Shown here: positions 1 through 6,189 of the stretch, in pieces | How positions within the stretch are numbered: position 1 is the first letter of the stretch | How the letters are laid out: each line of letters starts with the position of its first letter | NCBI GenBank assembly: GCA_900765095.1 | Contig: CAAFRB010000087.1 | Coordinates: forward strand, 1-16,814 | From: Clostridia bacterium | GTDB taxonomy: Bacteria; Bacillota; Clostridia; TANB77; UBA1234 | Direction: 5' to 3' | DNA: 16,814 nucleotides | Notes under the pieces: model-generated | What the model saw: only the letters and a program-made list of their open reading frames with translations | Databases searched by the model: none | What the model was told of the DNA's origin: nothing | Program-made: the position numbers and the translations under genes

Positions 1-36
1 AAATTTTAAAAAATTGAAAAAAATATAAATAATGTA

Positions 37-65
37 TTGCAATTTTAAAAACTATATAGTATAAT
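37..65 (+). promoter_or_regulatory. Putative promoter of the 5S rRNA-tRNA-Asn unit
   Basis: A -35 box TTGCAA (37-42), a 17-bp spacer and a perfect -10 TATAAT (60-65) predict a start near 72, about 23 nt before mature 5S rRNA. No 23S sequence is recognisable in 1-94, which is AT-rich. The unit may therefore have its own promoter, or this may be an internal promoter in a 23S-5S spacer. Confidence 0.5.
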
Positions 66-93
66 TACATTTGTATTAAGTAGATATTAATTT

Positions 94-210
94 TCTAGTG
101 ACGATTACATGGAGGAAATACCTGTTCCCATCCCGAACACAGAAGTCAAGCTCCAATGTGCCGAAGATACTTGTGGGTTACCCTGCTGGAAAAATAGGTT
201 GTTGCTAGTT
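94..210 (+). rRNA. rrf: 5S ribosomal RNA
   Basis: This is the 5S RNA of the large ribosomal subunit. The conserved core CCCATCCCGAACACAGAAGT is at 129-148. The terminal stem forms between CTAGTGAC (95-102) and GTTGCTAG (201-208) with G-U pairs. The length of about 115 nt is normal. A tRNA gene begins only about 10 nt downstream, so the two are probably co-transcribed and cut apart. The exact mature ends are uncertain by a few bases. Confidence 0.95.
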
Positions 211-218
211 TTATATAT

Positions 219-294
219 TCCTCTTTAGCTCAGTTGGTAGAGCGCTCGGCTGTTAACCGATAGGTCGTTGGTTCGAGTCCAACAAGAGGAGCCA
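219..294 (+). tRNA. tRNA-Asn (anticodon GTT)
   Basis: A full cloverleaf can be drawn. The acceptor arms are TCCTCTT (219-225) and AAGAGGA (284-290), with discriminator G291 and an encoded CCA at 292-294. The D-arm begins AGCTCAGTTGGTAGAGC. The anticodon loop CTGTTAA (250-256) carries GTT at 252-254, and the T-loop is GTTCGAGTCC. The 3' part of such tRNAs is a common attachment site for integrative elements. No second copy of this tRNA end is present in the window, so no att site can be claimed. Confidence 0.97.
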
Positions 295-361
295 TAATTG
301 AACCATTTTTATTAGAAACTCATAGTAATTTATAAAAAATGAGAGTATAGAAAATGGCTAT

Positions 362-403
362 AAATAAACATTTATCGTGAAAACGGTAGATGTTTATTTT
401 TTT
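362..403 (+). terminator. Intrinsic terminator after the 5S-tRNA unit
   Basis: A 16-bp stem forms between 362-377 (AAATAAACATTTATCG) and 384-399 (CGGTAGATGTTTATTT) with two G-U pairs, a six-base loop and a T run to 403. It separates the stable-RNA unit from the replication gene. The 67 bases between the tRNA and this hairpin hold nothing I recognise apart from a weak imperfect inverted repeat around 303-357. Confidence 0.8.
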
Positions 404-438
404 GTTGTTTTTTATATTTGTAATAACAATTACTATTA

Positions 439-480
439 TTTGTTACAAACCAATGTTACAAAAATATGGTATGTTACAAA
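439..480 (+). repeat. Three TGTTACAAA direct repeats upstream of the replication gene
   Basis: TGTTACAAA occurs at 441-449, 454-462 and 472-480. The first copy is part of the palindrome TTTGTTACAAA (439-449). They lie in a very AT-rich non-coding stretch (404-591) before a putative replication gene, which is where initiator or repressor boxes are often found. The spacing is 13 and 18 bp, so they are not strict iterons. Binding by the downstream helix-turn-helix protein is inference. Confidence 0.45.
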
Positions 481-510
481 AAAATTAAACTATTATAAAA
501 TTAAGGAATA

Positions 511-539
511 TTGTTTATAAATAACGATTGATATAAATT
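511..539 (+). promoter_or_regulatory. Putative promoter of the replication gene
   Basis: A -35-like TTGTTT (511-516), 17-bp spacer and -10-like TAAATT (534-539) point to a start near 546. That places the hairpin at 543-566 at the very 5' end of the transcript. The boxes match the consensus only moderately. Confidence 0.4.
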
Positions 540-542
540 ATG

Positions 543-566
543 AAAGACTTGTTAAAAGTCTTTTTT
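543..566 (+). terminator. Leader hairpin with U-run (possible attenuator)
   Basis: AAAGACTT (543-550) pairs with AAGTCTTT (556-563) across a five-base loop, and the T run continues to 566. It looks like a short intrinsic terminator placed between a putative promoter and the replication gene 26 bp further on. It may attenuate that gene or block read-through from upstream. The stem is only 8 bp and AT-rich, so termination may be partial. Confidence 0.5.
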
Positions 567-591
567 AAATATAAAGAAGATGGTGATAACT

Positions 592-1344
592 ATGGATATA
601 GAACAGCAAGCAAATTATTATGCTGTTATTCCTGCACCAGTCAGATATAATAAGAAATTAAAATATCCTGAAAGGCTACTATATGGAGAAATAACAGCAC
701 TTAGTAATAGATATGGATATTGTTTTGCATCCAATAAATACTTCGCTTCTCTGTATGATGTAGTTCCTGAAACAGTATCGAGATGGATTTCGCATTTAAA
801 GGAATGTGGATACATAGATGTAAATATCATAAAAAATGAAAATAATCAGATTATAGAAAGACGAATTTACATTATTGATAAAATAAACAATACCTATTGC
901 TTAAATAATCAATACCCCTCTTGCGTAAAAAATCAAGAGGGTATTGATAAAAAAGTCAAACATAATAATATAAATAATAAGATTGATAGATTATTTTATT
1001 ATGTTATAAAAAATGAAATTGAAAATTATAAAGAATTTAATATAAATGAAAGAAAAGAATTCATAAAAAATATTGAAACTCTTGAACTAAATTACAATGA
1101 AGAAATTACAAAAAATATGGCAGAAGAAAATAAGAGTAAAATTAAAATTATATTATTCTTTGTTGCCGATATGGTTAAGCATAAAAAAATAATACCAATA
1201 AATACATATACAAGAACAATAATGATTCTGGTATATGACAAGTGCAAAATGAAAGAAAGAGAATACAAGAACACTTCAAATGAAATAATAAACTTTTATG
1301 AGTATTATTCAAAAAGTTTATTGAAAGAATTATTTAAAATATAG
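592..1344 (+). CDS. Helix-turn-helix protein, putative replication initiator or replisome organizer
   Basis: The N-terminal part (residues about 5-90) matches what I know of the HTH_36-type domain found in phage and plasmid replication proteins of Firmicutes. It opens with a Tyr-Tyr-Ala-Val-Ile-Pro-Ala segment, followed by LLYGEITALSNRYGYCFAS and a winged helix ending KECGYI (residues 29-75). A charged Lys/Asn-rich linker and a C-terminal domain of unknown family (about 125-250) follow. I chose ATG 592 because GGTGAT lies five bases upstream; ATG 580 in the same frame has no usable ribosome binding site. The position beside parB/parA supports a replication role, but other HTH_36 proteins are regulators. 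The linker DNA carries a strong inverted repeat (909-947), listed separately. Confidence 0.65.
   Translation: MDIEQQANYYAVIPAPVRYNKKLKYPERLLYGEITALSNRYGYCFASNKYFASLYDVVPETVSRWISHLKECGYIDVNIIKNENNQIIERRIYIIDKINNTYCLNNQYPSCVKNQEGIDKKVKHNNINNKIDRLFYYVIKNEIENYKEFNINERKEFIKNIETLELNYNEEITKNMAEENKSKIKIILFFVADMVKHKKIIPINTYTRTIMILVYDKCKMKEREYKNTSNEIINFYEYYSKSLLKELFKI
909..947. repeat. Inverted repeat inside the replication-gene linker
   Basis: The left arm TCAATACCCCTCTTG (909-923) and right arm CAAGAGGGTATTGA (934-947) are complementary over 14 bp with one extra C, around a ten-base loop. It is much more GC-rich than its surroundings and falls exactly between the N-terminal helix-turn-helix domain and the C-terminal domain. 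In several phages the origin lies inside the initiator gene, so this is a candidate origin or initiator-binding site. Confidence 0.7.
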
Positions 1345-1347
1345 CAG

Positions 1348-1456
1348 TTGGCAATTTTGCCAAAACAAATACAACAAGTGGTACAAAATAAACAAAAATA
1401 AGGGATAAACTTTGGTTATTATGCGAATAGAAAGTAAGTGCCACAAGTGGTATTAT
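1348..1456 (+). promoter_or_regulatory. Regulatory module A, upstream of parB-parA
   Basis: The parts in order are a palindrome TTGGCAATTTTGCCAA (1348-1363), a first box ACAAGTGGTA (1374-1383), a conserved AT-rich stretch including GGGATAAACTTTGGTTAT, and a second box ACAAGTGGTA (1443-1452). The second box is part of the inverted repeat CCACAAGTGG (1441-1450). A promoter fits over it: TAGAAA (1428-1433), a 17-bp spacer, and TATTAT (1451-1456) with a TGN extension. The inverted repeat fills the end of the spacer, a classic repressor position. The palindrome starts three bases after the stop codon of the upstream gene. Nearly the same block recurs at 4643 and 13246. Confidence 0.8.
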
Positions 1457-1494
1457 ATAGGTAACAGATAAATAATATTTGAAAGGATAAAGTT

Positions 1495-2229
1495 ATGAGT
1501 TTAGCAAAAACATTAAATGGTGGAAAACAAAGCTTGAAAGTACATATTAACGATATTCGTGCTAATCCCAACAATGATTATGAAATAAATAATGATGAGG
1601 TAGTATCTTTAGCATTGTCTATTGAAAAATATGGGCAGCTGCATAATGGAGTTGTGTATGAGGATGAAGGCAGCGAAGACGGAAAAAAATATACTCTTAT
1701 TTCAGGAGAAAAGAGATATAGAGCGATAACATTATTATTCTCACAAGGAAAACACAATGGAATGATGAATGTTGTTGTTCAGGCTAAGCCAAAGAATCTT
1801 ATAGAAATGCAAGATGTCATCAATGATGCTAACCTTCAAAGAAAGCCAGACCATAAAACATTGTACAAGGAAATTAAGGCAAAAGAAAAATATTATCAAT
1901 ACTTAGTTGATAATGGACAAAGACCAGAGCTTTACAAAAGAGATTATATTGCACAATCTCTTGGAATATCAAGTAGAAATGTTGATAATATAATTAAAGA
2001 GTTTGAAGGTGAAAAGAACAAGAGGACAGGTTCAACGGAATCAAAAAGAAAAGAATATAACAAAGACTTTGCAAAAAAATTAAAAAATAAATATGGTTTT
2101 ACAACAACTGTAAGCCAAAAGGCAATTAACTTTAAGTTCACGAATACGGATGAGCTTAACGAATTTTTGAATAATTTTCTTGGGCTTAATGAAAAATATG
2201 ATTACTCTGAAAGTAAAGGAGATAACTAA
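1495..2229 (+). CDS. parB: ParB-family partition / DNA-binding protein
   Basis: This is a ParB/Spo0J-type protein. The N-terminal ParB nuclease-like fold spans about residues 15-105: the IRANPNNDYEI segment, SIEKYGQLHNGVV, then LISGEKRYRA, where residues 71-77 correspond to the GERR box that in ParB proteins binds CTP. A helix-turn-helix follows at about 149-172 (DYIAQSLGISSRNVDNIIKE), then a basic C-terminal segment. At 244 residues it is somewhat shorter than chromosomal ParB. GAAAGGA lies ahead of the ATG. It sits three bases before parA, so the order is parB-parA, the reverse of most par operons. By analogy with KorB it might also bind the palindromes that recur near other genes; this is inference. 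Confidence 0.9.
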   Translation: MSLAKTLNGGKQSLKVHINDIRANPNNDYEINNDEVVSLALSIEKYGQLHNGVVYEDEGSEDGKKYTLISGEKRYRAITLLFSQGKHNGMMNVVVQAKPKNLIEMQDVINDANLQRKPDHKTLYKEIKAKEKYYQYLVDNGQRPELYKRDYIAQSLGISSRNVDNIIKEFEGEKNKRTGSTESKRKEYNKDFAKKLKNKYGFTTTVSQKAINFKFTNTDELNEFLNNFLGLNEKYDYSESKGDN

Positions 2230-2232
2230 ATT

Positions 2233-3126
2233 ATGAAAATTCTTAATGTAATAACTCAAAAAGGTGGAACAGGAAAAAGTGAAACTGTTAAGAATCTTGC
2301 TTACGGATTATCAAATAAAGGGTTAAAGACTCTTGTAGTTGACCTTGATCCTCAGGCGAATACTTCTGCTACGATATTAAAACTGCATAAAAGCATATCA
2401 ATGATAAATCTTGATGAAATGATAAATGTTTTTGAAAACAAACAAAATCAATCACAAGAACCAAATGGACTTGAAGGAATTGAAGTGCTGCACTCATATA
2501 TGAATAAGCAAATAAATGGTTATGATGTAAGTGATGTGCTACTTGATCCTACACTAATGGAAAAAGCAGTAAAAAAAACAGTATATCAAAACTTGGATAT
2601 TTTGCCAGCGAGTTCAAAACTTATTGAAACGGATATGAAACTAAAAACCAATTGTATGAAGAGTGATACAAGACTTGATATTGCATTGCAAAAGGTAGCA
2701 AATAAATATGATGTTTGTATTATTGATAATAGTCCATTTATAAATGCAATAACAATAAACGGTGTAACAGCTTGCAAGAATGAGGGTGATTTGATTATTA
2801 TTCCAATTAAGATAGATTCAGGAAGTTTGGAAGGAGTTGATGTTACACTTCAACAAATGCTTGAAATATTATCATATTCGTCATTTTTATCATTTGATTT
2901 TAAATTACTGTTTACAATGAGAAATAGGACGGCTGTAGAAAATAAAGTTGAAAATACTATGAGAAGGTTATTTCCAGAGAGATGTTTTAACAGCGTTATT
3001 CGTTATCAGGCTAAGCCTATTATCACTGCATCAAACGAAAGACAAGTGTTACTTGAAGGAAATTGCAAAAGTGGTGTTGCACAGGATTATATCAGTCTTG
3101 TTGATGAGATTTATAATACTTTTTGA
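2233..3126 (+). CDS. parA: ParA-family partition ATPase
   Basis: This is a deviant Walker-type ATPase that works with ParB to segregate the replicon. The Walker A' motif QKGGTGKSET is at residues 9-18 with signature lysine K10 and catalytic K15. DLDPQANTSATIL follows at about 38-50, and Walker B ends at D165 in CIIDNSPF. The length of 297 residues suits a small ParA. It has no extra N-terminal helix-turn-helix, so autoregulation more likely comes from ParB or another factor, as in type Ib systems. The ribosome binding site AAAGGAGAT lies inside the end of parB, indicating translational coupling. The GGTGKSE variant, in place of the common GGVGKTT, is unusual but keeps the essential residues. 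Confidence 0.92.
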   Translation: MKILNVITQKGGTGKSETVKNLAYGLSNKGLKTLVVDLDPQANTSATILKLHKSISMINLDEMINVFENKQNQSQEPNGLEGIEVLHSYMNKQINGYDVSDVLLDPTLMEKAVKKTVYQNLDILPASSKLIETDMKLKTNCMKSDTRLDIALQKVANKYDVCIIDNSPFINAITINGVTACKNEGDLIIIPIKIDSGSLEGVDVTLQQMLEILSYSSFLSFDFKLLFTMRNRTAVENKVENTMRRLFPERCFNSVIRYQAKPIITASNERQVLLEGNCKSGVAQDYISLVDEIYNTF

Positions 3127-3201
3127 TACATAGATATTTTATCCATAAACTTATTAAGAACAGGAAGTAAGGTTATAGTGTTCTAAAAAGGAGTGATGCT
3201 T

Positions 3202-3318
3202 ATGTTATATGTTATCACATTTATAGTCGGAGAACTTTTTGGAGTTTTTGCAATGTGTTTGCTACAAATAGGAAGATATAATGAAATGCAAAAGGAAATA
3301 TCCAAAAAGAATAAATAA
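3202..3318 (+). CDS. DUF3789-like small membrane protein
   Basis: This 38-residue protein begins MLYVITFIVGELFGVFAM and continues CLLQIGRYNE, then a charged tail. A single hydrophobic helix (about 2-22) followed by the C-L-L-Q-I-x-R-x-N-E pattern resembles the DUF3789 family of tiny proteins seen in clostridial mobile elements. A very strong ribosome binding site, AAGGAGTGAT (3188-3197), lies just before the ATG, which supports expression despite the small size. Its function is unknown. It follows parA by 75 bp with no terminator between, so it is probably in the same transcript. Confidence 0.75.
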   Translation: MLYVITFIVGELFGVFAMCLLQIGRYNEMQKEISKKNK

Positions 3319-3370
3319 CTGCTATATGAAAGGATAGGATAATATAAAGAAATATAAAAATAAAACAGAC

Positions 3371-3634
3371 TTGATTATTAAAACTGCATCCTATTTTATA
3401 GCGGGTATGATAGTTATTTCTTCTATAGTGGATAAAGACACATATCGAAGAATAATAATTCAACTAAAAAAAATAGGAATAATGCTCGCAGCGATTATCT
3501 TACTAATTGTTGTGAGCATTGTCAGTTATAAAGTATTCAAGCAAATAAAAAATAAAAAAATGGGGCAAAACAGGTCGGAAGCATATACAAAAGATAAAGG
3601 AATAAAAGAAAATGAAAATACCAAAATACATTGA
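3371..3634 (+). CDS. Small membrane protein of unknown function
   Basis: I do not recognise the family. There are two hydrophobic segments (about 6-20 and 36-54), then a strongly basic tail rich in Lys, Asn and Gln. The TTG start at 3371 has no convincing ribosome binding site. In the same frame an ATA codon at 3344 has AAAGGATAGGAT upstream and would add nine mostly basic residues before the first membrane segment (IKKYKNKTD). No ATG or GTG lies between the upstream stop at 3335 and 3371. The true start is therefore unclear. The end overlaps the next gene by 23 bp. Confidence 0.6.
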   Translation: MIIKTASYFIAGMIVISSIVDKDTYRRIIIQLKKIGIMLAAIILLIVVSIVSYKVFKQIKNKKMGQNRSEAYTKDKGIKENENTKIH

Positions 3635-3833
3635 TAAAGCACTTCATAAGCGTACAAGTTGTGCTTGTAAACTCTTAAAATATGATGAAATTGTTACGAA
3701 TTTTATTGATAAGCACCATATTGGTGTTGATTTTGAAGATTATGATGGTGGCTGTGAAATGTTCCTTAATCCATATGACAGTGAACAAGCAGTCAGACAA
3801 GCAATATTAAATCATAACAAAGGAGTACAGTAA
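3612..3833 (+). CDS. Conserved hypothetical protein of conjugative elements
   Basis: A 73-residue soluble protein beginning MKIPKYIDKALHKR, with two early Cys residues and a central FIDKHHIGVDFEDYDGGCEM stretch, ending SEQAVRQAILNH. I have the impression of similar small proteins in many clostridial conjugative elements, but know of no function. It starts inside the end of the upstream gene, with AAGGAATAAAAGAAA before the ATG, and ends one base before the next ATG. It therefore lies in a tightly packed operon with its membrane-protein neighbours. Confidence 0.8.
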   Translation: MKIPKYIDKALHKRTSCACKLLKYDEIVTNFIDKHHIGVDFEDYDGGCEMFLNPYDSEQAVRQAILNHNKGVQ

Positions 3834-3834
3834 A

Positions 3835-4428
3835 ATGATTAGTTTAATATTATCAATAGTAGGAGTACTTTTTGTTACAGGTGCTTTCTTTGCAAACACC
3901 GAAAGCAGAGCAAAAATAGTAATTGTTTTGGGTATAGGATTAACAATTGTCGGTTGTTTTATCTCGATATTTGTTTCTACTGTTAACCCTATAACCGAAA
4001 AACAATATTCGTATAACAAATTAGCAAGCAGTTCAAAAATCATTGCACTAAAAGATAATAACTTATCAAGCGGAACATTCTTCTTAGGTTGTGGTTCTGT
4101 AAACAATGATGAATATTATTGCTATTATACCGTTTCGGACGAAGGTGACATCGAATATAATAAATTATCGGCAACAGACGACAATGTTAAATTAAGATAC
4201 TGTGGTGACAATGAACAACCAAGAGTTGAAATATATTATGAAACGGTTAATACTGTATTGATTGCAAAACCTAATATATGGAAATTATCAACTGACGACT
4301 ATATTTCTTATCATAAATATAGCGTAGGTGATGTAGTTACCAGCGACATTAACGAACAGCATCAACAAACAATTATTTACATTCCTGAAGGAAGTATTGA
4401 ACAAAACTATAAGATTGATATGGAGTAA
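3835..4428 (+). CDS. Membrane-anchored protein of unknown function
   Basis: Two N-terminal hydrophobic segments (about 2-20 and 27-48) are followed by a domain of about 145 residues that probably lies outside the cytoplasm. This domain contains a GTFFLGCGSVNNDEYYCYY stretch and ends with a YIPEGSIEQNYKI strand. I have seen similar 'SFFLG-G' proteins in phage and plasmid genomes, always without known function. The two Cys residues in the conserved stretch are notable. AAGGAGTACAGTAAA precedes the ATG, and the gene starts one base after the upstream stop. Confidence 0.8.
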   Translation: MISLILSIVGVLFVTGAFFANTESRAKIVIVLGIGLTIVGCFISIFVSTVNPITEKQYSYNKLASSSKIIALKDNNLSSGTFFLGCGSVNNDEYYCYYTVSDEGDIEYNKLSATDDNVKLRYCGDNEQPRVEIYYETVNTVLIAKPNIWKLSTDDYISYHKYSVGDVVTSDINEQHQQTIIYIPEGSIEQNYKIDME

Positions 4429-4471
4429 ATATGTGTATCAAAAAGAAAGGAGAAAAACTAAGGAGAACAAA

Positions 4472-4639
4472 ATGTCAGATAACAGAAAGAAGAACAAAGC
4501 AGAATATCGTAAAAGAGCAACTAAAAGTATTACGGTAGAATTTTATAAAAATACAGAACAGCCTTTAATTGAGCATCTTGAAAAGCAGCCAAATAAATCT
4601 GGATATATAAAAGGACTTATCAAAAAAGATATAAAATAG
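4472..4639 (+). CDS. Ribbon-helix-helix-like small DNA-binding protein
   Basis: This 55-residue basic protein has the layout of Arc/CopG-type ribbon-helix-helix regulators. A lysine/arginine-rich N-terminus is followed by a predicted strand (KSITVEFY, about 23-30), a helix with PLIEHLEKQ, a turn at PNKSG, and a second helix YIKGLIKKDI. I chose ATG 4472 because AAGGAG lies seven bases upstream; an ATG at 4397 in the same frame lies inside the previous gene. The stop codon is three bases from regulatory module B. Its position between modules A and B makes it a good candidate for a repressor of the repeated ACAAGTGG boxes. That link is inference. Confidence 0.75.
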   Translation: MSDNRKKNKAEYRKRATKSITVEFYKNTEQPLIEHLEKQPNKSGYIKGLIKKDIK

Positions 4640-4642
4640 CAG

Positions 4643-4750
4643 TTGGCAATTTTACCAAACAAATACTACAAGTGGTACAAAATAGACAAAAATATTGGAT
4701 AATCTTTGGTTATATTGCGAATTGAAAAGCACTGCCACAAGTGGTATTAT
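4643..4750 (+). promoter_or_regulatory. Regulatory module B, upstream of small accessory genes
   Basis: This is a second copy of the module at 1348. The palindrome TTGGCAATTTTACCAA (4643-4658) has one mismatch in its right arm. ACAAGTGGTA boxes are at 4668-4677 and 4737-4746, again 69 bp apart. The promoter is TTGAAA (4722-4727), a 17-bp spacer, and TATTAT (4745-4750) with TGG before it. CCACAAGTGG (4735-4744) again ends at the -10 box. Similarity to module A starts right at the upstream stop codon (AATAGCAGTTGGCAATTTT in both), which suggests block duplication. Confidence 0.8.
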
Positions 4751-4796
4751 ATAGTTAAAGAAACGAAATACCAATGTAAAGAAAGGACCAAAGACA

Positions 4797-4970
4797 ATGA
4801 CGATTTTTAAGGAGAACAAAAAAACGGGTTTGCAATGTGGCATTAACGATTACGGCGAATTATTTTTGGGCGATGATAGAAGTGGTTACAATCTTACTGA
4901 CACACCCGAAAACCGCAAAAATATACTTGTTGATTTTGATTATTACAACGGCGACACAACAGATGATTAA
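4797..4970 (+). CDS. Small hypothetical protein, first gene after module B
   Basis: A 57-residue acidic protein beginning MTIFKENKKTGLQCGINDYG, with an LFLGDDRSGYNLTDTPENR centre and an Asp-rich end. GAAAGGA lies 11 bases before the ATG. The codons include more GGC, GAC and ACG than neighbouring genes. I do not know the family; the gene looks real because of its ribosome binding site and position just downstream of a promoter. The 81 bases between it and the next gene contain a possible 10-codon leader ORF (5027-5059) that overlaps the next start codon. I do not call it as a gene. Confidence 0.65.
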   Translation: MTIFKENKKTGLQCGINDYGELFLGDDRSGYNLTDTPENRKNILVDFDYYNGDTTDD

Positions 4971-5051
4971 CAGCTTCTAAAGGGTTGAGAGTATCAGTTC
5001 TATTTTATAACAAAGAAGGTAAAACAATGCAAAAAGCAAAGGAGAACTGCA

Positions 5052-5390
5052 ATGAATAATGTAATAACCAATAGCAAAGTTGCTATTAGTGATTGGATAA
5101 GTCCTAATTATGAAAAAAAATCTATTTCAAAAGAAAGAAACATTACTTTATACAAAAGGATGAAGAAAAGATTTCTTGTATTTGATATAGTGATGCCCTT
5201 TAATAGCGGATTCTTAGTTGCTGCAATTATTTTATGGGCGTTTTGCAGTTTCGACAAAGTTTTCATATCTTATGTACTAATATTGTCAATAACAGTTATT
5301 GTTAATGTTTATGGACTGTATTATACAAAGAAAGAACTAAAACGCATACAGAGCAATTTAAAGAAAAGAGGTCAGAAGTATTATGAGTAA
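5052..5390 (+). CDS. Small two-helix membrane protein
   Basis: 112 residues. A polar, basic N-terminus of about 40 residues is followed by two membrane segments (about 41-65 and 71-91) and a short basic tail, KKELKRIQSNLKKRG. With a positive-inside bias at both ends, the N- and C-termini should both be cytoplasmic. AAAGGAG lies seven bases before the ATG. No family is recognised. The next gene starts inside its last codons (8-bp overlap), indicating coupled translation. Confidence 0.75.
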   Translation: MNNVITNSKVAISDWISPNYEKKSISKERNITLYKRMKKRFLVFDIVMPFNSGFLVAAIILWAFCSFDKVFISYVLILSITVIVNVYGLYYTKKELKRIQSNLKKRGQKYYE

Positions 5391-5580
5391 AATACTTCAA
5401 GTGAAGCAAATATTTCCAAATAACAACTGGAATGGAAATGCTATTCAGGATCGACTTAATGTTTCATTAAATGAATTATCAGAAGAAAATGCAGAAATAA
5501 ATAAAATTACATATATCACAAATGCAAGAAGCGGTGACATTACTACTGCTATTGTAGAATATTACAAAGAGGTGAAATAA
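5383..5580 (+). CDS. Small hypothetical protein
   Basis: A 65-residue soluble protein with no membrane segment or motif that I recognise. A YITNARSGDITTAIVEYYKE segment near the end suggests a small alpha/beta domain. It overlaps the upstream gene by 8 bp and is immediately followed by the GTG start of the next gene. The ribosome binding site, AGAGGTCAGAAG, is modest. Function unknown. Confidence 0.7.
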   Translation: MSKILQVKQIFPNNNWNGNAIQDRLNVSLNELSEENAEINKITYITNARSGDITTAIVEYYKEVK

Positions 5581-5736
5581 GTGAGCTTAAAAAATTGTTT
5601 TGCATATATGAGTGAGAAAAAATGCGCTTGTTTGTCTGAAATGAAATGTTACGGTAGTAACAAATGTTGTTTTTACAAAACGAAACAACAACTGAAACTT
5701 GAAGAGGAGAGGACACAAAAAAGATTAAACAAGTAA
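5581..5736 (+). CDS. Cysteine-rich small protein
   Basis: A 51-residue protein from a GTG start directly abutting the previous stop, with AGAGGTGA six bases upstream. It begins MSLKNCFAYMSEKKCACL, then has MKCYGSNKCCFYKTKQQ and a charged helix. The pattern of Cys-Phe-Ala-Tyr, Cys-x-Cys, Cys and Cys-Cys-Phe-Tyr-Lys-Thr resembles a widespread family of tiny cysteine-rich proteins in Firmicutes genomes and mobile elements. These probably bind zinc, but their function is unknown. The codon structure and the spacing to both neighbours support it as a real gene. Confidence 0.75.
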   Translation: MSLKNCFAYMSEKKCACLSEMKCYGSNKCCFYKTKQQLKLEEERTQKRLNK

Positions 5737-5749
5737 GGATGTGAAAATA

Positions 5750-6187
5750 TTGAATAGATATTTAGACAAAAGAATAAAGGGAAAAATAAATAACGAAATA
5801 TATGTACTTATCTGGGATTTGATAGCTGCACCTGATTGCAATGGTGCGCATACAAAACATCTAACAAGAGTGTTGCATAAAATAAAAAATAAAGAGCAGC
5901 TTATTAGATGGCATACAAAAAGAATAAGAAAGTATGCTAATTATAAGAAAATAGAACTTAATTCCGAGCAAGAACAATTTATTGAAAAAATGCTTACGCT
6001 TGAAAATTATGATAATGATTTAGTCCGGGAATATTCATTTTCGACAGTTGCATTGATTGAACAGAATGATAATATTTTCAGCGTACCAATCTTGTTTAAA
6101 ATATGGTATGGGCTGTTAAATGGTGTTGAATGGTGCGTTATATGTAGCATAATTGTTATTAGTTTTGCTGTAAATTATATAATTTAA
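5750..6187 (+). CDS. Hypothetical protein with C-terminal membrane segments
   Basis: About 145 residues. The first two thirds are soluble, basic and helical, with LTRVLHKIKNKEQLIRWHTK and RKYANYKKIELNSEQEQF stretches. The last 35 residues are hydrophobic (VPILFKIWYGLLNG and VICSIIVISFAVNYII), suggesting a tail anchor. I chose TTG 5750 because AAGGATGTGA, nearly the full ribosome binding consensus, lies about six bases upstream. GTG 5741 in the same frame falls inside that site. The gene is unrecognised. It ends just before a strong promoter (TTGACA at 6190), so it closes this operon. Confidence 0.7.
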   Translation: MNRYLDKRIKGKINNEIYVLIWDLIAAPDCNGAHTKHLTRVLHKIKNKEQLIRWHTKRIRKYANYKKIELNSEQEQFIEKMLTLENYDNDLVREYSFSTVALIEQNDNIFSVPILFKIWYGLLNGVEWCVICSIIVISFAVNYII

Positions 6188-6189
6188 TA

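Noticed and set aside
1..300. Attachment site at the tRNA-Asn 3' end
   Set aside because: No second copy of the tRNA 3' sequence occurs in the window and no full integrase is present, so an integration junction cannot be supported.
439..480. CRISPR array
   Set aside because: The repeats are only 9 bp with 4-9 bp between them; no array of repeats and spacers exists in the window, and the Cas2-like protein at 14679 fits VapD and has no cas1 neighbour.
3807..4106. Minus-strand frame opposite the membrane-anchored protein
   Set aside because: It is a shadow of a well-supported + strand gene with good start and operon spacing.
5027..5059. Ten-codon frame overlapping the start of the 112-residue gene
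   Set aside because: It could be a leader for translational coupling, but it is too short to support without comparison, so it is only mentioned in a neighbour's entry.
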